A stretch of DNA of 64,000 bases, taken from positions 1-64,000 of the forward strand of contig CAURED010000004.1 in NCBI GenBank assembly GCA_963524205.1, written 5' to 3'. A program made the position numbers and the translations under genes. The stretch is from Aminipila sp963524205 (GTDB lineage Bacteria; Bacillota; Clostridia; Peptostreptococcales; Anaerovoracaceae). The notes beneath the pieces are model-generated. The model saw only the letters and a program-made list of their open reading frames with translations. It did not search any database and had not been told where the DNA came from. Positions 52,259 to 61,421 of the stretch are shown in pieces. The stretch's first letter is position 1. The number at the start of each line of letters is the position of its first letter.

Positions 52259-54850
52259 TCAATCCTCTATCAACCCATACTTAACCTTAATCCGGTCCAG
52301 CTTTTCCAACATGGCTTCTGCCATAATCCACAAGAAAAATACGGTTGATGATGCATGGACTAAATCAACAGGAACCCCTCTGGCATAGGCTAATATAAAC
52401 ATCTCCGCAGTAGGTTTGGTATAAAACATTAATACGGATGCTGGATTTAAAATTCCACCATAAATAAAAAATGTAGCCAGCCCGCCAAAAATTGCCAATG
52501 ATATCTTATTGCTTCTTAAAATTCCCTTACGGAAGAGTACACCCGCCAGAAATCCGATAACGCCAAATCCAAACATCTGCCATGGAGTCCACGGTCCTTG
52601 TCCAAAAAAGATATTTGATGCAAAGGCTATTAAAGCTCCTACCAGGAATCCCGTTTCCCCTCCAAAAGCAACGCCTGCAATAATGACGATAGCTGCAATA
52701 GGTTTAAAATGAGGAAGCATAAAAAAAGCACATCTCCCTGCTACACCAATAGCACACAAAACCGAGATAATAATGAGCTCACGGGCCTGAGGTTTTCTAT
52801 CTTCGAAAATCATGACAAAAGGTAACATGGTTTCCAGTATGATTAACATAGATATAAAATAATACTTGCGATCATTTAAATAATATATTCCCAAAAAAAT
52901 AGTAAGTGGTATGAGTAAGAAAATCATTGTTGCAGCCACCTTTGTTCGTTTTGAAAGTTTCCTCTGATTTAATGCCACCTGGTCACAAATAACTTGCCTT
53001 TTATTCACCGCTTGATCCGATTCTGCCTTTTTCCGTTCCCAGAACCTAAGTTTCTTCTTAGATACATCTCCCCTTATTTCTTCATTCTTTTTTGAACTTT
53101 TAGTAAAATCAAATTGAGCTAAAATAGAAGCAATTTTATTATTTTGCTCGTACTTTTTGTTTTTCTTCCTTCCACCACAGATTTGAATGATATCCTCTGC
53201 CGTAATTGCTTCCGGCGCTAAATGACGAGCCATACGATTTGCCTCTGTAGTATAAAAACTGTTTCCACTAAAGAATTCTCTTGGGGTACCTTCTGTCACT
53301 ATATTTCCATCAAAAAACATGGCACATCGATCTGCATACTTAGCACAAAATTCAACATCATGGCTCACCATGATAATCGTAATGCCTTGTTGTTTTAAAC
53401 CCTCTAAAATAGCTGCAAATGTCTGCTTAAATTCTGCATCTAACCCTTTAGTTGGTTCATCCAGCAGCAAAATCTTTGGCTTTAACAGCAGAACCTTTGC
53501 CAAAGCTGCTCTCTGCTGTTCCCCTCCTGACAAATCATAAGGATGCTGTTCTAAAAGCAAATCTAATTGACACAGTTCAGACACTGCATCTATACGCTGT
53601 TCTTTTTCTTCCATAGAAATTTTTACTGATGAAAGCATTTCATATAGATCTTTTTTTACAGACTTTTTAACAAATAAGGCCTGCGGGTTTTGTGGAAGTA
53701 CCCCTAACAGTCCCCTAAATTTTTCATTATCTGGTATATCCGATAAAAGCTTTCCTTCTATTTTTACAGTTCCTCGATAAGGTTTATTCATTCCTGACAC
53801 CAAAGATAAGGTGGTACTTTTACCTGTGCCATTTCCTCCCAAAAGTGTAAACAATTCGCCTTTTTTTACTTTTAGGCTTACTCCTTTAACTACATCCGGC
53901 AAGTCCTTTTCATATTTAAACCATACCTGATCTAACTCCACCATTAGCTGCTCTGAGCAGCTTTTATCACATTCCCGAATTTTACGTTCTTCTGGAATGG
54001 CTAAGGGTTGTAATGAAATACTTTCTGATAATTCATTTAACCATTCTCTTCCTTCTCTTACAGTAATTGGGCATTCCAATTCGTTAGGGACACCTGCATA
54101 TACCTGCATGGGAACAGGCATTGCCAAAAACATTTTATGGGCACTCTTACTAAGAAGCTGTCCAACATTCTTAGGTGAGCCATCTGCTATAACAACACCA
54201 TCATCCATTACAATCACTCGGTCAGATAAGGGAAGAACTTCTTCCAGCCGATGCTCCGTCATGATTACTGTAGTCCCCAGCTCTCTGTTGATTTTTCCTA
54301 TAGTCGCCAGAAAATCTGATGCGGCAATAGGGTCAAGCTGGCTGGTAGGCTCATCTAAAATCAGTACCGATGGCTGCATGGCCATAATGGCCGCCAAGTT
54401 CAGTAACTGCTTTTGCCCACCTGATAATTCTGACACATTTTTATAAAACCACGTCTGTATTCCAAAAAAAGATGCCATTTCTGCAACTCTAAGCCTTATG
54501 GTAGGTGTATCATATCCCAAACTTTCTAATCCAAATGCCAATTCATGCCATACCTTATCTGTGACAATCTGGTTGTCTGGTGACTGCAATACAAATCCAA
54601 TTCTCGAGCTCTGCATCCTTTGATTCAAAGATTCAAGGTCTTCTCCTTCAAATAGTATCTCACCAGTTCGAACGCCATGAGGTGACAAAATAGGCTTCAA
54701 TTGACGTAACAAAGTAGTCTTACCACATCCAGAAGGTCCACATAATGTCACAAATTCCCCTTGAGAAATCGTCAGATTAATGTCCCTAAGTATTTGTCTC
54801 TGAGCTTCAGGATAAGAAAAATTTAACTGTTTAATTGAGTAGCTTTCCAC
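52259..54850 (-). CDS. Fused ECF transporter protein: two EcfA ATPases plus S-component-like membrane domain
   Basis: The 863-residue protein contains two ABC ATPase domains, the first with Walker A GPSGCGKTT, signature LSGGQKQ and ILDEPTSQLD (residues 1-235), the second with GGNGTGKSTT, LSGGEQQRA and LLDEPTKGLD (about 300-540). A polar linker leads to a C-terminal membrane domain of about 220 residues with six hydrophobic segments and GVAFGGETGFLVGALIAF, typical of ECF S components. With the adjacent EcfT it forms a whole importer. Riboswitch 4 makes a corrinoid the likely substrate. GTG 54850 follows GGAG. Confidence 0.87.
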   Translation of the reverse strand: MESYSIKQLNFSYPEAQRQILRDINLTISQGEFVTLCGPSGCGKTTLLRQLKPILSPHGVRTGEILFEGEDLESLNQRMQSSRIGFVLQSPDNQIVTDKVWHELAFGLESLGYDTPTIRLRVAEMASFFGIQTWFYKNVSELSGGQKQLLNLAAIMAMQPSVLILDEPTSQLDPIAASDFLATIGKINRELGTTVIMTEHRLEEVLPLSDRVIVMDDGVVIADGSPKNVGQLLSKSAHKMFLAMPVPMQVYAGVPNELECPITVREGREWLNELSESISLQPLAIPEERKIRECDKSCSEQLMVELDQVWFKYEKDLPDVVKGVSLKVKKGELFTLLGGNGTGKSTTLSLVSGMNKPYRGTVKIEGKLLSDIPDNEKFRGLLGVLPQNPQALFVKKSVKKDLYEMLSSVKISMEEKEQRIDAVSELCQLDLLLEQHPYDLSGGEQQRAALAKVLLLKPKILLLDEPTKGLDAEFKQTFAAILEGLKQQGITIIMVSHDVEFCAKYADRCAMFFDGNIVTEGTPREFFSGNSFYTTEANRMARHLAPEAITAEDIIQICGGRKKNKKYEQNNKIASILAQFDFTKSSKKNEEIRGDVSKKKLRFWERKKAESDQAVNKRQVICDQVALNQRKLSKRTKVAATMIFLLIPLTIFLGIYYLNDRKYYFISMLIILETMLPFVMIFEDRKPQARELIIISVLCAIGVAGRCAFFMLPHFKPIAAIVIIAGVAFGGETGFLVGALIAFASNIFFGQGPWTPWQMFGFGVIGFLAGVLFRKGILRSNKISLAIFGGLATFFIYGGILNPASVLMFYTKPTAEMFILAYARGVPVDLVHASSTVFFLWIMAEAMLEKLDRIKVKYGLIED

Positions 54851-55734
54851 TGTTTCTCCTCCTGTTTATTGATAATAATTGGTACAATGCATAGTGCGGC
54901 ATAAGCTAAAAAAGGAAGGTAGAAAAATATTCCTATTCCTAAAGTATGACCTTTCATCGTCGGATAATATCTAAAATAAAGAATACCAAAGTATTGACCT
55001 AACAGTACGCAAAAACCTAACACTCCTATTGCCGTTAATGCCTTTTTATCTCTATATTCAAGATTAAAGATTGAAAATGCAGTTCTGCCAGGCAGTCCGT
55101 AACCTCTGCTTCTCATACTATCTGCTGACTCGATAGCATTTTCCAAAGACCAGGTAATCATACTCGACAAAATCGTGATTCCATTTCTCGCCCGTTGTAA
55201 AACACTGCCATTTGAAACATCCCTGCCAACACATTTTTGTGCATTAGAGATAACCTTAATTTGATTCTTAAACCGTGGTACGAACCGAAGTATCATGGAT
55301 AATATTAAAGATAACGCCGGAATAATCCGTCCAAATAAATATACAAATTTGTCTGAAGTCATGATCTCATTGTAACAGGAAAACCAGCATACAACTGCAG
55401 CCAGCATAGTGGCTGCTGCAACTCCATATAAAATAGATTCCAATGTCAGAGGATTTCCGTTAGGCAAGTAGGTTAAAATGGTAACGCCCTCATGATTAAA
55501 TGCCGGATTTATAATTGCGGTTACTACCAGCATGGGAAGAAGTACAAAAAAATTAAATTTTGCTGCCTTTTTCCCTTTCAGATAAATGGAGTACACAAAT
55601 GCCGCAATCAAAGATATGATCAGGCAAGCGGGATGCATCAGTACCATAGAATAAATAAGGACTAGCGCAAAATATAAAAAATTTACCAACGGATGATAAG
55701 AGGAAAATGCATCTACACTGCATCTATTTTTCAT
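54823..55734 (-). CDS. ecfT: ECF transporter transmembrane (T) component
   Basis: The 303-residue CbiQ/EcfT-type protein couples the ATPases to the S component. It has an N-terminal SYHPLVNFLYFALVLIYSM segment, several membrane helices and the cytoplasmic coupling motifs with Ala-Arg-Gly signatures (LQRARNG; SADSMRSRGYGL). I use ATG 55734, after GGAGG. It overlaps the ATPase fusion gene by 28 bases and the DUF4430 gene upstream by 11. Confidence 0.87.
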   Translation of the reverse strand: MKNRCSVDAFSSYHPLVNFLYFALVLIYSMVLMHPACLIISLIAAFVYSIYLKGKKAAKFNFFVLLPMLVVTAIINPAFNHEGVTILTYLPNGNPLTLESILYGVAAATMLAAVVCWFSCYNEIMTSDKFVYLFGRIIPALSLILSMILRFVPRFKNQIKVISNAQKCVGRDVSNGSVLQRARNGITILSSMITWSLENAIESADSMRSRGYGLPGRTAFSIFNLEYRDKKALTAIGVLGFCVLLGQYFGILYFRYYPTMKGHTLGIGIFFYLPFLAYAALCIVPIIINKQEEKQWKATQLNS

Positions 55735-56554
55735 CAAATCCGCCTCCAACATCACGACCTAAATCACAGGTGTAAACCCACTCGATGACGTCTCCCTCTT
55801 TAATGATATATCGACTGCATCCATAATTCGGAAACCACCCGTTAACCTTATACATCCATCCAGATAATTCTCCGCAGTCAAACTCATATAGATTATGGAT
55901 TCCTTCAATATAAGCTGAATTGTAGACTGGTGTATTAGAAAATTCCATATGTATTTTGTTGTTTTTTGTTTCTCTCTGCAATAAATTAAACACGCTTTCG
56001 CCTTCATAGAAGGTTACTGTAGTAGCAGGCATAATAACACCATCTTCTGGCACTAATTCCACTTTTTCTTTATCCAGACTATTCATATTATCTAATATGG
56101 TTTTACATTCAATTGACAAGGTACAGGTTTTTGCTTTATTTGTAATTTTCACAGTGCCCGGCTCTACAGGAACTGGTTTTCCTTCCGGTACTGGATCTGT
56201 TTGATATTTGTCTTTACCCGTTGACGAATCAATTTCCATGCCCTTAGCTTCGCTATACGCTACATCTTTTTTATTCACCTTTACTTCTGCAGTCTTTACC
56301 GCTGTCTTTGTTGTTTCTTCTGCCTTTTCAGTTTTAAATGCTTCTTCCGTCGTAGCAGCAGCACTCTTTTTTTCCGCGTCCACATTAACCGCACTTTTAC
56401 TTGTTTCTTCTTGTTTCGATGTTTCTATACTTGTTTTATTCTTTAAATCAGAGGAAGGGCTGCTTTTAGCAAACCCTCCACCCCAAACGAACGTAATTGA
56501 TAATATAGCAATAATTGCCACTGCTGCATAAATTTTATTCTTACTTATTTTCAC
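55724..56554 (-). CDS. Membrane-anchored or secreted DUF4430 protein
   Basis: The 276-residue protein has an N-terminal hydrophobic segment (residues 8-28), a long Lys/Glu/Thr/Ala-rich linker (residues 30-120) able to span part of the wall, and a C-terminal DUF4430 domain (about 150-270): FYEGESVFNLLQRETKN, FDCGELSGWMYKVNGWFPNY, GDVIEWVYTCDLGRDVGGG. The coding overlap with EcfT suggests that it delivers substrate to the ECF importer, as an extracellular partner. Cysteines in the domain may form a disulphide. Confidence 0.8.
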   Translation of the reverse strand: MKISKNKIYAAVAIIAILSITFVWGGGFAKSSPSSDLKNKTSIETSKQEETSKSAVNVDAEKKSAAATTEEAFKTEKAEETTKTAVKTAEVKVNKKDVAYSEAKGMEIDSSTGKDKYQTDPVPEGKPVPVEPGTVKITNKAKTCTLSIECKTILDNMNSLDKEKVELVPEDGVIMPATTVTFYEGESVFNLLQRETKNNKIHMEFSNTPVYNSAYIEGIHNLYEFDCGELSGWMYKVNGWFPNYGCSRYIIKEGDVIEWVYTCDLGRDVGGGFDEK

Positions 56555-56565
56555 AATCCTATCTC

Positions 56566-58242
56566 CTACATTAACTGGGCTTTACCTAACATACGATATA
56601 ACATTTCTGCAATTTCTGAACGCTTAATCAATGTATTAGGGAAAATCTTTAAATCAGACTTATCTAAAACATCGTTACTATAGCAAAAGGCCAATGAGCT
56701 ATTTGCCCAAGATGCTGCGTCCACATAATCATTAAACTGCGCAAGTGTATTCTGAATCGTTGATGCATCCATATTGGTATTCATTCCACATAATGCTGCT
56801 GCACGTGCGACCATACTTGCAGCCTCTTGTCTTGTGATGCTTCCGTTTGGATTAAAAGTTGTTGCAGATGTGCCGCTTACAATTTTATACTGGAAAGCTG
56901 TGCCTATATAACCTGCATACCACGCTTTGCTTGATACGTCTGTAAATGCATCACCTGCTTTAGGGGTAAGCCCAAGGGCTTGTACTACAATTGTTGCAAA
57001 TTCTGCACGTGTCATGGTTTCATTCGGTTCAAAAGTAGTATCTGTTTTACCGTTAATAATGCTTCTCGAAGCTAATGCTTCAATGGCTTTTTGATTTTTA
57101 TGACCTACAATGTCTGTAAAAGTTCTGCCTTCTTTCGTAACGGGCATAACTTTTACATCTGCATTTTTGTCTTTTAATCCTGCAGCTGTATTATTTGCAC
57201 CACTTGTCTGTGTTGATGTATCCGCAGCGGCCTTAGTATCGCTCATTCGATATAAACTATTTTTTCCATTTAATGCTCTCTGTACCGCTACTAAAGTATA
57301 AAATCCCTGTTCCGTAGCCATTTGATTTGCACTGGACTCTGATAATACATGTTTAAATCCATTGCCCTTTATATAGAATTGAAATATATTTTCTACTGTT
57401 GTATGCCCATTTTTTACGAAGCGGCTGTCATCAACAGAAATACCTAATTCTGTAAGCGCTACAATAACCTGATCTATGCTTTCAGAATTTACAGTTCCCC
57501 ATGAACTGTATCCGCCGTTTTCATTCTGCATCTTTGATAAACATGCTAAAGCCTTTTCTGTTGCTGCTTTTACCTCTGCACGATCTTGATATTTGGCTAA
57601 TGCCTGCAATGCCATAGCTGTAATATCTGTATCTGCAGCCTCATCTCCTTTTGCGGAACCTGCAGTTCCTCCAGTCAATGAAAATCCACCATCAGAAAGT
57701 TGTCTTTTTAAAATTTCATTTACATACATATCTCTAGTAGCCTGAACTTCAGCATCCTTGTTTTGTGGCATAGGATAATTTTTTGAATCTAAGGCAATAA
57801 GCGCCCATATAGGTCCATTTATTCCCTGCCATATGGTTTTATTAAAATCTCCAAGGGGTGTTAGCAGGTTATAGCCTGCTACATTTGCAGGATCCTTGCC
57901 TATGGCACTTAATGCAATGATGGTCCGTGAGTAATCCGTATATTTCTTTTCATGTAAAACTCCCTTACACTCTTTTACATTCTTCTCTACTGCAGCATAA
58001 TAGCTATCATAATAACTTTGAGGAACCTTATAATCACTGCGTGCCAACGCCATAATGACCCATTCCCCGCCTATTGATCCAGGTTGTGGGTCTGATACCG
58101 TTTTTTGTAAATACTTTCCAGTCTCTGTTACCGCCTGCTCAATGGTGCCTTTCTCTGTAATGGCAAAAACACTGGCTGCATTGCCCAGTACCAAGACCAA
58201 TACTAAGAATAGTGACAACATACTTTTCTTCATTTGTTTCAT
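56566..58242 (-). CDS. SLH-anchored alpha-toroid protein (intrinsic-factor alpha-domain-like)
   Basis: The 558-residue protein has a signal peptide ending near SVFAITE. Residues about 35-330 form an alpha/alpha-toroid of the prenyltransferase/terpenoid-cyclase superfamily (QLSDGGFSLTGG, MQNENGGYSSWGTVNSESID, VALTELGISVDDSRF). Three SLH repeats follow after residue 370 (FTDIVGHKNQKAIEAL and on). It lacks DUF4430 itself, but the next gene supplies one, so toroid and cap may be split between two proteins. ATG 58242 lies after GGAGAGGG. It is first in the riboswitch 4 operon. Confidence 0.85.
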   Translation of the reverse strand: MKQMKKSMLSLFLVLVLVLGNAASVFAITEKGTIEQAVTETGKYLQKTVSDPQPGSIGGEWVIMALARSDYKVPQSYYDSYYAAVEKNVKECKGVLHEKKYTDYSRTIIALSAIGKDPANVAGYNLLTPLGDFNKTIWQGINGPIWALIALDSKNYPMPQNKDAEVQATRDMYVNEILKRQLSDGGFSLTGGTAGSAKGDEAADTDITAMALQALAKYQDRAEVKAATEKALACLSKMQNENGGYSSWGTVNSESIDQVIVALTELGISVDDSRFVKNGHTTVENIFQFYIKGNGFKHVLSESSANQMATEQGFYTLVAVQRALNGKNSLYRMSDTKAAADTSTQTSGANNTAAGLKDKNADVKVMPVTKEGRTFTDIVGHKNQKAIEALASRSIINGKTDTTFEPNETMTRAEFATIVVQALGLTPKAGDAFTDVSSKAWYAGYIGTAFQYKIVSGTSATTFNPNGSITRQEAASMVARAAALCGMNTNMDASTIQNTLAQFNDYVDAASWANSSLAFCYSNDVLDKSDLKIFPNTLIKRSEIAEMLYRMLGKAQLM

Positions 58243-58273
58243 TTTCCCTCTCCATTTCATTCTTTTCTCTGCA

Positions 58274-58312
58274 CAAAAAAACTGCGGCAGTCTATAATGA
58301 CTACCACAGCCG
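58274..58312 (-). terminator. Terminator of cobalamin riboswitch 4
   Basis: An 11-bp stem with two wobble pairs (CTGTGGTAGTC/GACTGCCGCAG) is followed by seven T residues on the minus strand. Confidence 0.82.
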
Positions 58313-58354
58313 TATTTCTGTGTATAATATATTTAATCCCATAACTCGTGGGGT

Positions 58355-58530
58355 AAAACCTAAACCTTTGCGAAGATATTCTGACTTACACTTCCAGGAA
58401 TTATATCCAACACACATGTTTGCCTTCCCAATTGCTCAGTGGCTGACCTTGTCAAAACATGCGCTTAGTGCTTACAGCGGCGGTACCGTCCGAGACTTAC
58501 ACTCGATTCCCTATTACACCCTTCTGTCAA
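58355..58530 (-). promoter_or_regulatory. Cobalamin riboswitch 4
   Basis: The minus strand shows ATAGGGAATCGAGTGTAAGT, CTCGGACGGTACCGCCGCTG, TAAGCACTAAG, CCACTGAGCAATTGGGAAGG and a 3' AGTCAGAATATCTTCGC element. The last part is more diverged than in its neighbours. It controls the toroid, DUF4430 and ECF transporter genes. Confidence 0.88.
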
Positions 58531-58606
58531 TTTGACTGAAAGGAAACACAAACAGCATTTCATATTTAATTATTTATGGCTAAAATTTCCTTGCCTATTA
58601 TTAGCT

Positions 58607-58635
58607 ATTGTATCACCAAAGTATTTTATTGTAAA
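58607..58635 (-). promoter_or_regulatory. Promoter of the riboswitch 4 operon
   Basis: TTTACA (58630-58635) and TACAAT (58607-58612), spacing 17. Confidence 0.6.
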
Positions 58636-58670
58636 TAGACATGTAGTCCAATATAAGCACTACCAAATTT

Positions 58671-59720
58671 TCATTTCCTCATTTTTCTCAGCTCTTTTTC
58701 AATCTCTTTCTCTTTGGATTTATCAAGAGGTTCCAGGTCTATCTGATATAAAATATTTCTGTAGTTTACACATTGAGTAATCAAATTGCTATAAACTTCT
58801 TTAGGAATTTCTGATTTTACTAAAGGTCTTTTTATCTTATCTGCCTTATTTTTTAAAATTTCAAATTGATTTACTGTTTCTTCATCAGGATTAACAAGTT
58901 TAAATACACTTCCCTCTAAAAGTTCACTATGCTTAATAAGCTTATTTCTCCTACCGTCAAGATAAGTGGAATTAAAAGGCTTAATTTTCTGAATCGGCTC
59001 CAAATCTATTTGATACAAAATATTCCTCCATGTACCACAACGTTTTTTCAGTTTTTCTCTAATTCCGTTTGTTATCTCTGTTCGCATAGGAGGTCTTCCA
59101 AGTTCAGTTGCTTTTTTATGTATATATCCAAGCAGTTTTGCTTCCTCTTCAGATAAATCTTTCACTTTATAAACCGGTTCCCAGTTTTTCCATTGATTAT
59201 CGATACACGCCGCCTCAAGGAGCTCGGCCCAAGTGTTATACTTATACTTAAAATAATCAGCTATCTCTTTCATTTCATGCATATGAGGAGGTCTGCCTAA
59301 TTCTTCTGCCCTCTGTCTAAGCGTGCTAAGCAATTCTTTTTCTAGTTGTTCATTCGATTTTATTTTTTCATATGAATCGCCACATTTCCCAGCCTTTTTT
59401 GAAAGTCCAGCTGCAATAAGTGCCTTAGGCCAGTTTCCAAATCTTCTCTTTATATATATTCTATATAACCAATAAACTTCTTTTTGTGCTGGGACATATC
59501 CTAATTCTTTTGCTTTTACTTTCAATATCTGACATAAATCTTCATCCGAGAAATTGGAATACACAACTTTCCCTTTGCCTGAATTAATTTGAGAAAACTC
59601 ATATATCTGTTCCGCATTTTTAATGCATTCATCGTATTCCAGATTTCCTGATCTAATACCTTCCTCTATAATTTCATAAAATTCTTTTTTATACTTACCT
59701 GCTACATTCCCTTGATGCAT
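58671..59720 (-). CDS. Protein with homing-endonuclease-associated repeats, no nuclease domain seen
   Basis: The 349-residue protein contains about four copies of a 45-60-residue unit of the form LG-x-PP-x4-E ... W-x2-L-x3-G/D-L (LGYVPAQKE, LGRPPHMHE, LGRPPMRTE, IKRPLVKSE; ending GNWPKALIAAGL, NTWAELLEAACI, GTWRNILYQIDL, VNYRNILYQIDL). This resembles the homing-endonuclease-associated repeat, a presumed DNA-binding helical unit; no HNH or other nuclease motif is visible. It is last in the riboswitch 5 group and has a paralogue at 63566. ATG 59720 has AAAGGG upstream; a TTG at 59741 is possible. Confidence 0.65.
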   Translation of the reverse strand: MHQGNVAGKYKKEFYEIIEEGIRSGNLEYDECIKNAEQIYEFSQINSGKGKVVYSNFSDEDLCQILKVKAKELGYVPAQKEVYWLYRIYIKRRFGNWPKALIAAGLSKKAGKCGDSYEKIKSNEQLEKELLSTLRQRAEELGRPPHMHEMKEIADYFKYKYNTWAELLEAACIDNQWKNWEPVYKVKDLSEEEAKLLGYIHKKATELGRPPMRTEITNGIREKLKKRCGTWRNILYQIDLEPIQKIKPFNSTYLDGRRNKLIKHSELLEGSVFKLVNPDEETVNQFEILKNKADKIKRPLVKSEIPKEVYSNLITQCVNYRNILYQIDLEPLDKSKEKEIEKELRKMRK

Positions 59721-59751
59721 TCTAGGTTCCCTTTCTATCAACAGACATTCT

Positions 59752-60336
59752 TTATTTTTTTAGTAATCCACACACTAAAACAAAATATGTCGGCAGCTTA
59801 TTTTCTTCTATCCATTCAAGATTAATTCCAAATAATTTGCTACATGTTTTTCCTACATTTCCACCCAGTGATTCAATGCTATAACGCATTTTATCAAAGT
59901 GATTGCAACTTTCCTTTGCAGTACTACTGCTACAAGAGACTCTCGTGCAATTCTGACTCTCCATCATACCACTGCCACACAAAGAACAACTTCCTGCAGA
60001 CAAACTCACACTGCCTTCATACTGTTTTTCTAATATATAAAGCTGCTCTGTCAACTTCTGCTTTTCTTTATCAAGAATATCAAACATGATCTTTTCTTCT
60101 TTTTCATATTCGCTTTGCCTCTCTTCTTGATTGAAAGAGATTTTTTCCCCTATGATATAAATACTATTAAACTTTTTCCAATACTCTAAAACGTTAAAGT
60201 CATAGGGTGGGCATGACCATTTTTTACCATAATTGCTGCATTTTTTACAGCTCTCAAGAAATTCTTCTATATCTACATACTCATCTAAATACTTTTTTAT
60301 ATCTAATTCAGCACTGAGCAGTTCTATCTTATACAC
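59752..60336 (-). CDS. DUF2284 cysteine-rich putative metal-binding protein
   Basis: The 194-residue protein has clustered cysteines: CKKCSNYGKKWSCPPYDF near the start, then CSLCGSG, CTRVSC, SCNHFDKMRYS and a final GKTCSKLF. This is the DUF2284 pattern, presumed to bind a metal or Fe-S cluster. The WSCPPY segment is diagnostic. GTG 60336 lies after GGAGG and overlaps the end of the TIM-barrel gene by eight bases, so both are probably translated together. Its function in the corrinoid regulon is unknown. Confidence 0.75.
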   Translation of the reverse strand: MYKIELLSAELDIKKYLDEYVDIEEFLESCKKCSNYGKKWSCPPYDFNVLEYWKKFNSIYIIGEKISFNQEERQSEYEKEEKIMFDILDKEKQKLTEQLYILEKQYEGSVSLSAGSCSLCGSGMMESQNCTRVSCSSSTAKESCNHFDKMRYSIESLGGNVGKTCSKLFGINLEWIEENKLPTYFVLVCGLLKK

Positions 60337-61312
60337 TACAATTTCCTCCTTGTTTCAAAACATCAGTTTGAACCTGCAAAACCCTTTCTTTTTCTTTTCT
60401 GTCAGAGGCGGCTAATTCATGTACCAGATAGTCAGGATTTATTCTATCTATTACACTTTTTATCCCGAAGCTAGTTATGGGTTGATGCGTGTCGATGTTC
60501 AATATGTGCTTATATCCAACACTAAACTTTTCAAAATAATCTTCCGGTAAATCAGGCACCATACTGATATTTTGTTTAACATATTCTCCGCTTAAAGACT
60601 GATGCAAATGGATTCCTTTAATATATCTACAAAGTATATCATGCTCATCAAGCATTTTATGAATATACTCAATTGCCTGTTTTTCGTCTTTAAGTTCCAG
60701 ATTTGTGCACATTAAATGCCCTATGTCAAGCATAATACCTTTATTTTTATAGTGTACTTTTTGAAGAAGCCTTTTAGTTATTTCCGGTCGTGTAAAATTA
60801 AATCCTGCCCAATGTAAATTTTCCATTAAAAATTTAAATTTATATTTTTTATTATCTAAAAGCAAATTTATTAATTCTGCCGATTTATCAACTACTTCTT
60901 CATCGGTGTGAAGCCATTTATATGTATATCCTTCTTCTATAGAAACATCTGAAACATGGAATACTACATATTCGGCACCTGCCTGATCCGCTCTATCCAA
61001 ATCATCACTAAGCATTTTTAACAGTGCATTTCGATCTTTGCCTCCATAAAACATCTCCCACGTTTCTTTATTTTTAAATTTATGAAGTAATTTAATTTCA
61101 CTTTTATTCCAAAAATCCAACCAATCACAGAAAAATGCTAAATGCCATCCTTTAATAAGTGTTTTTTCTAGATTAAAGCTACATTTTTCACCACCCCATA
61201 TGGCTTCAATTCCATGGCAGCCATATTTGGTGCACACTTTTCTCAGTTCCTCACTATCTTGATACTCATCTAGCACATTATCTACAAAAGGCATATTTAT
61301 TAGTTGAATCAT
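60329..61312 (-). CDS. Sugar-phosphate isomerase/epimerase-like TIM-barrel protein
   Basis: The 327-residue protein resembles the xylose-isomerase-like TIM-barrel superfamily: GCHGIEAIWGG, EYVVFHVSDVSIEEG, FLMENLHWAGFN, MLDIGHLMCTN and GIHLHQSLSG carry Glu/Asp/His residues at the metal-binding strand ends. The substrate is unknown. ATG 61312 (MIQLINMPFVDN) is my choice because the open upstream part runs through a terminator hairpin; AAAGGA lies about 12 bases before it. It is coupled to the DUF2284 gene. Confidence 0.7.
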   Translation of the reverse strand: MIQLINMPFVDNVLDEYQDSEELRKVCTKYGCHGIEAIWGGEKCSFNLEKTLIKGWHLAFFCDWLDFWNKSEIKLLHKFKNKETWEMFYGGKDRNALLKMLSDDLDRADQAGAEYVVFHVSDVSIEEGYTYKWLHTDEEVVDKSAELINLLLDNKKYKFKFLMENLHWAGFNFTRPEITKRLLQKVHYKNKGIMLDIGHLMCTNLELKDEKQAIEYIHKMLDEHDILCRYIKGIHLHQSLSGEYVKQNISMVPDLPEDYFEKFSVGYKHILNIDTHQPITSFGIKSVIDRINPDYLVHELAASDRKEKERVLQVQTDVLKQGGNCSV

Positions 61313-61335
61313 ATTATATCTAAATCCTTTCAAAT

Positions 61336-61395
61336 TAAAAAAGTCTCTTAATGAGTACTGAAAACTAATTTCTGTTATACTCAACTAAGAGGCTT
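61336..61395 (-). terminator. Terminator or attenuator between the 92-residue gene and the TIM-barrel gene
   Basis: On the minus strand AAGCCTCTTAGTTGAGTA can pair with TACTCATTAAGAGACTT, with a mismatch and a bulge, followed by TTTTTT. It lies 27 bases after the 92-residue gene and would lower expression of the three genes behind it. Confidence 0.65.
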
Positions 61396-61421
61396 CTGTA
61401 TTTTATTTATTACAGTTTTAG

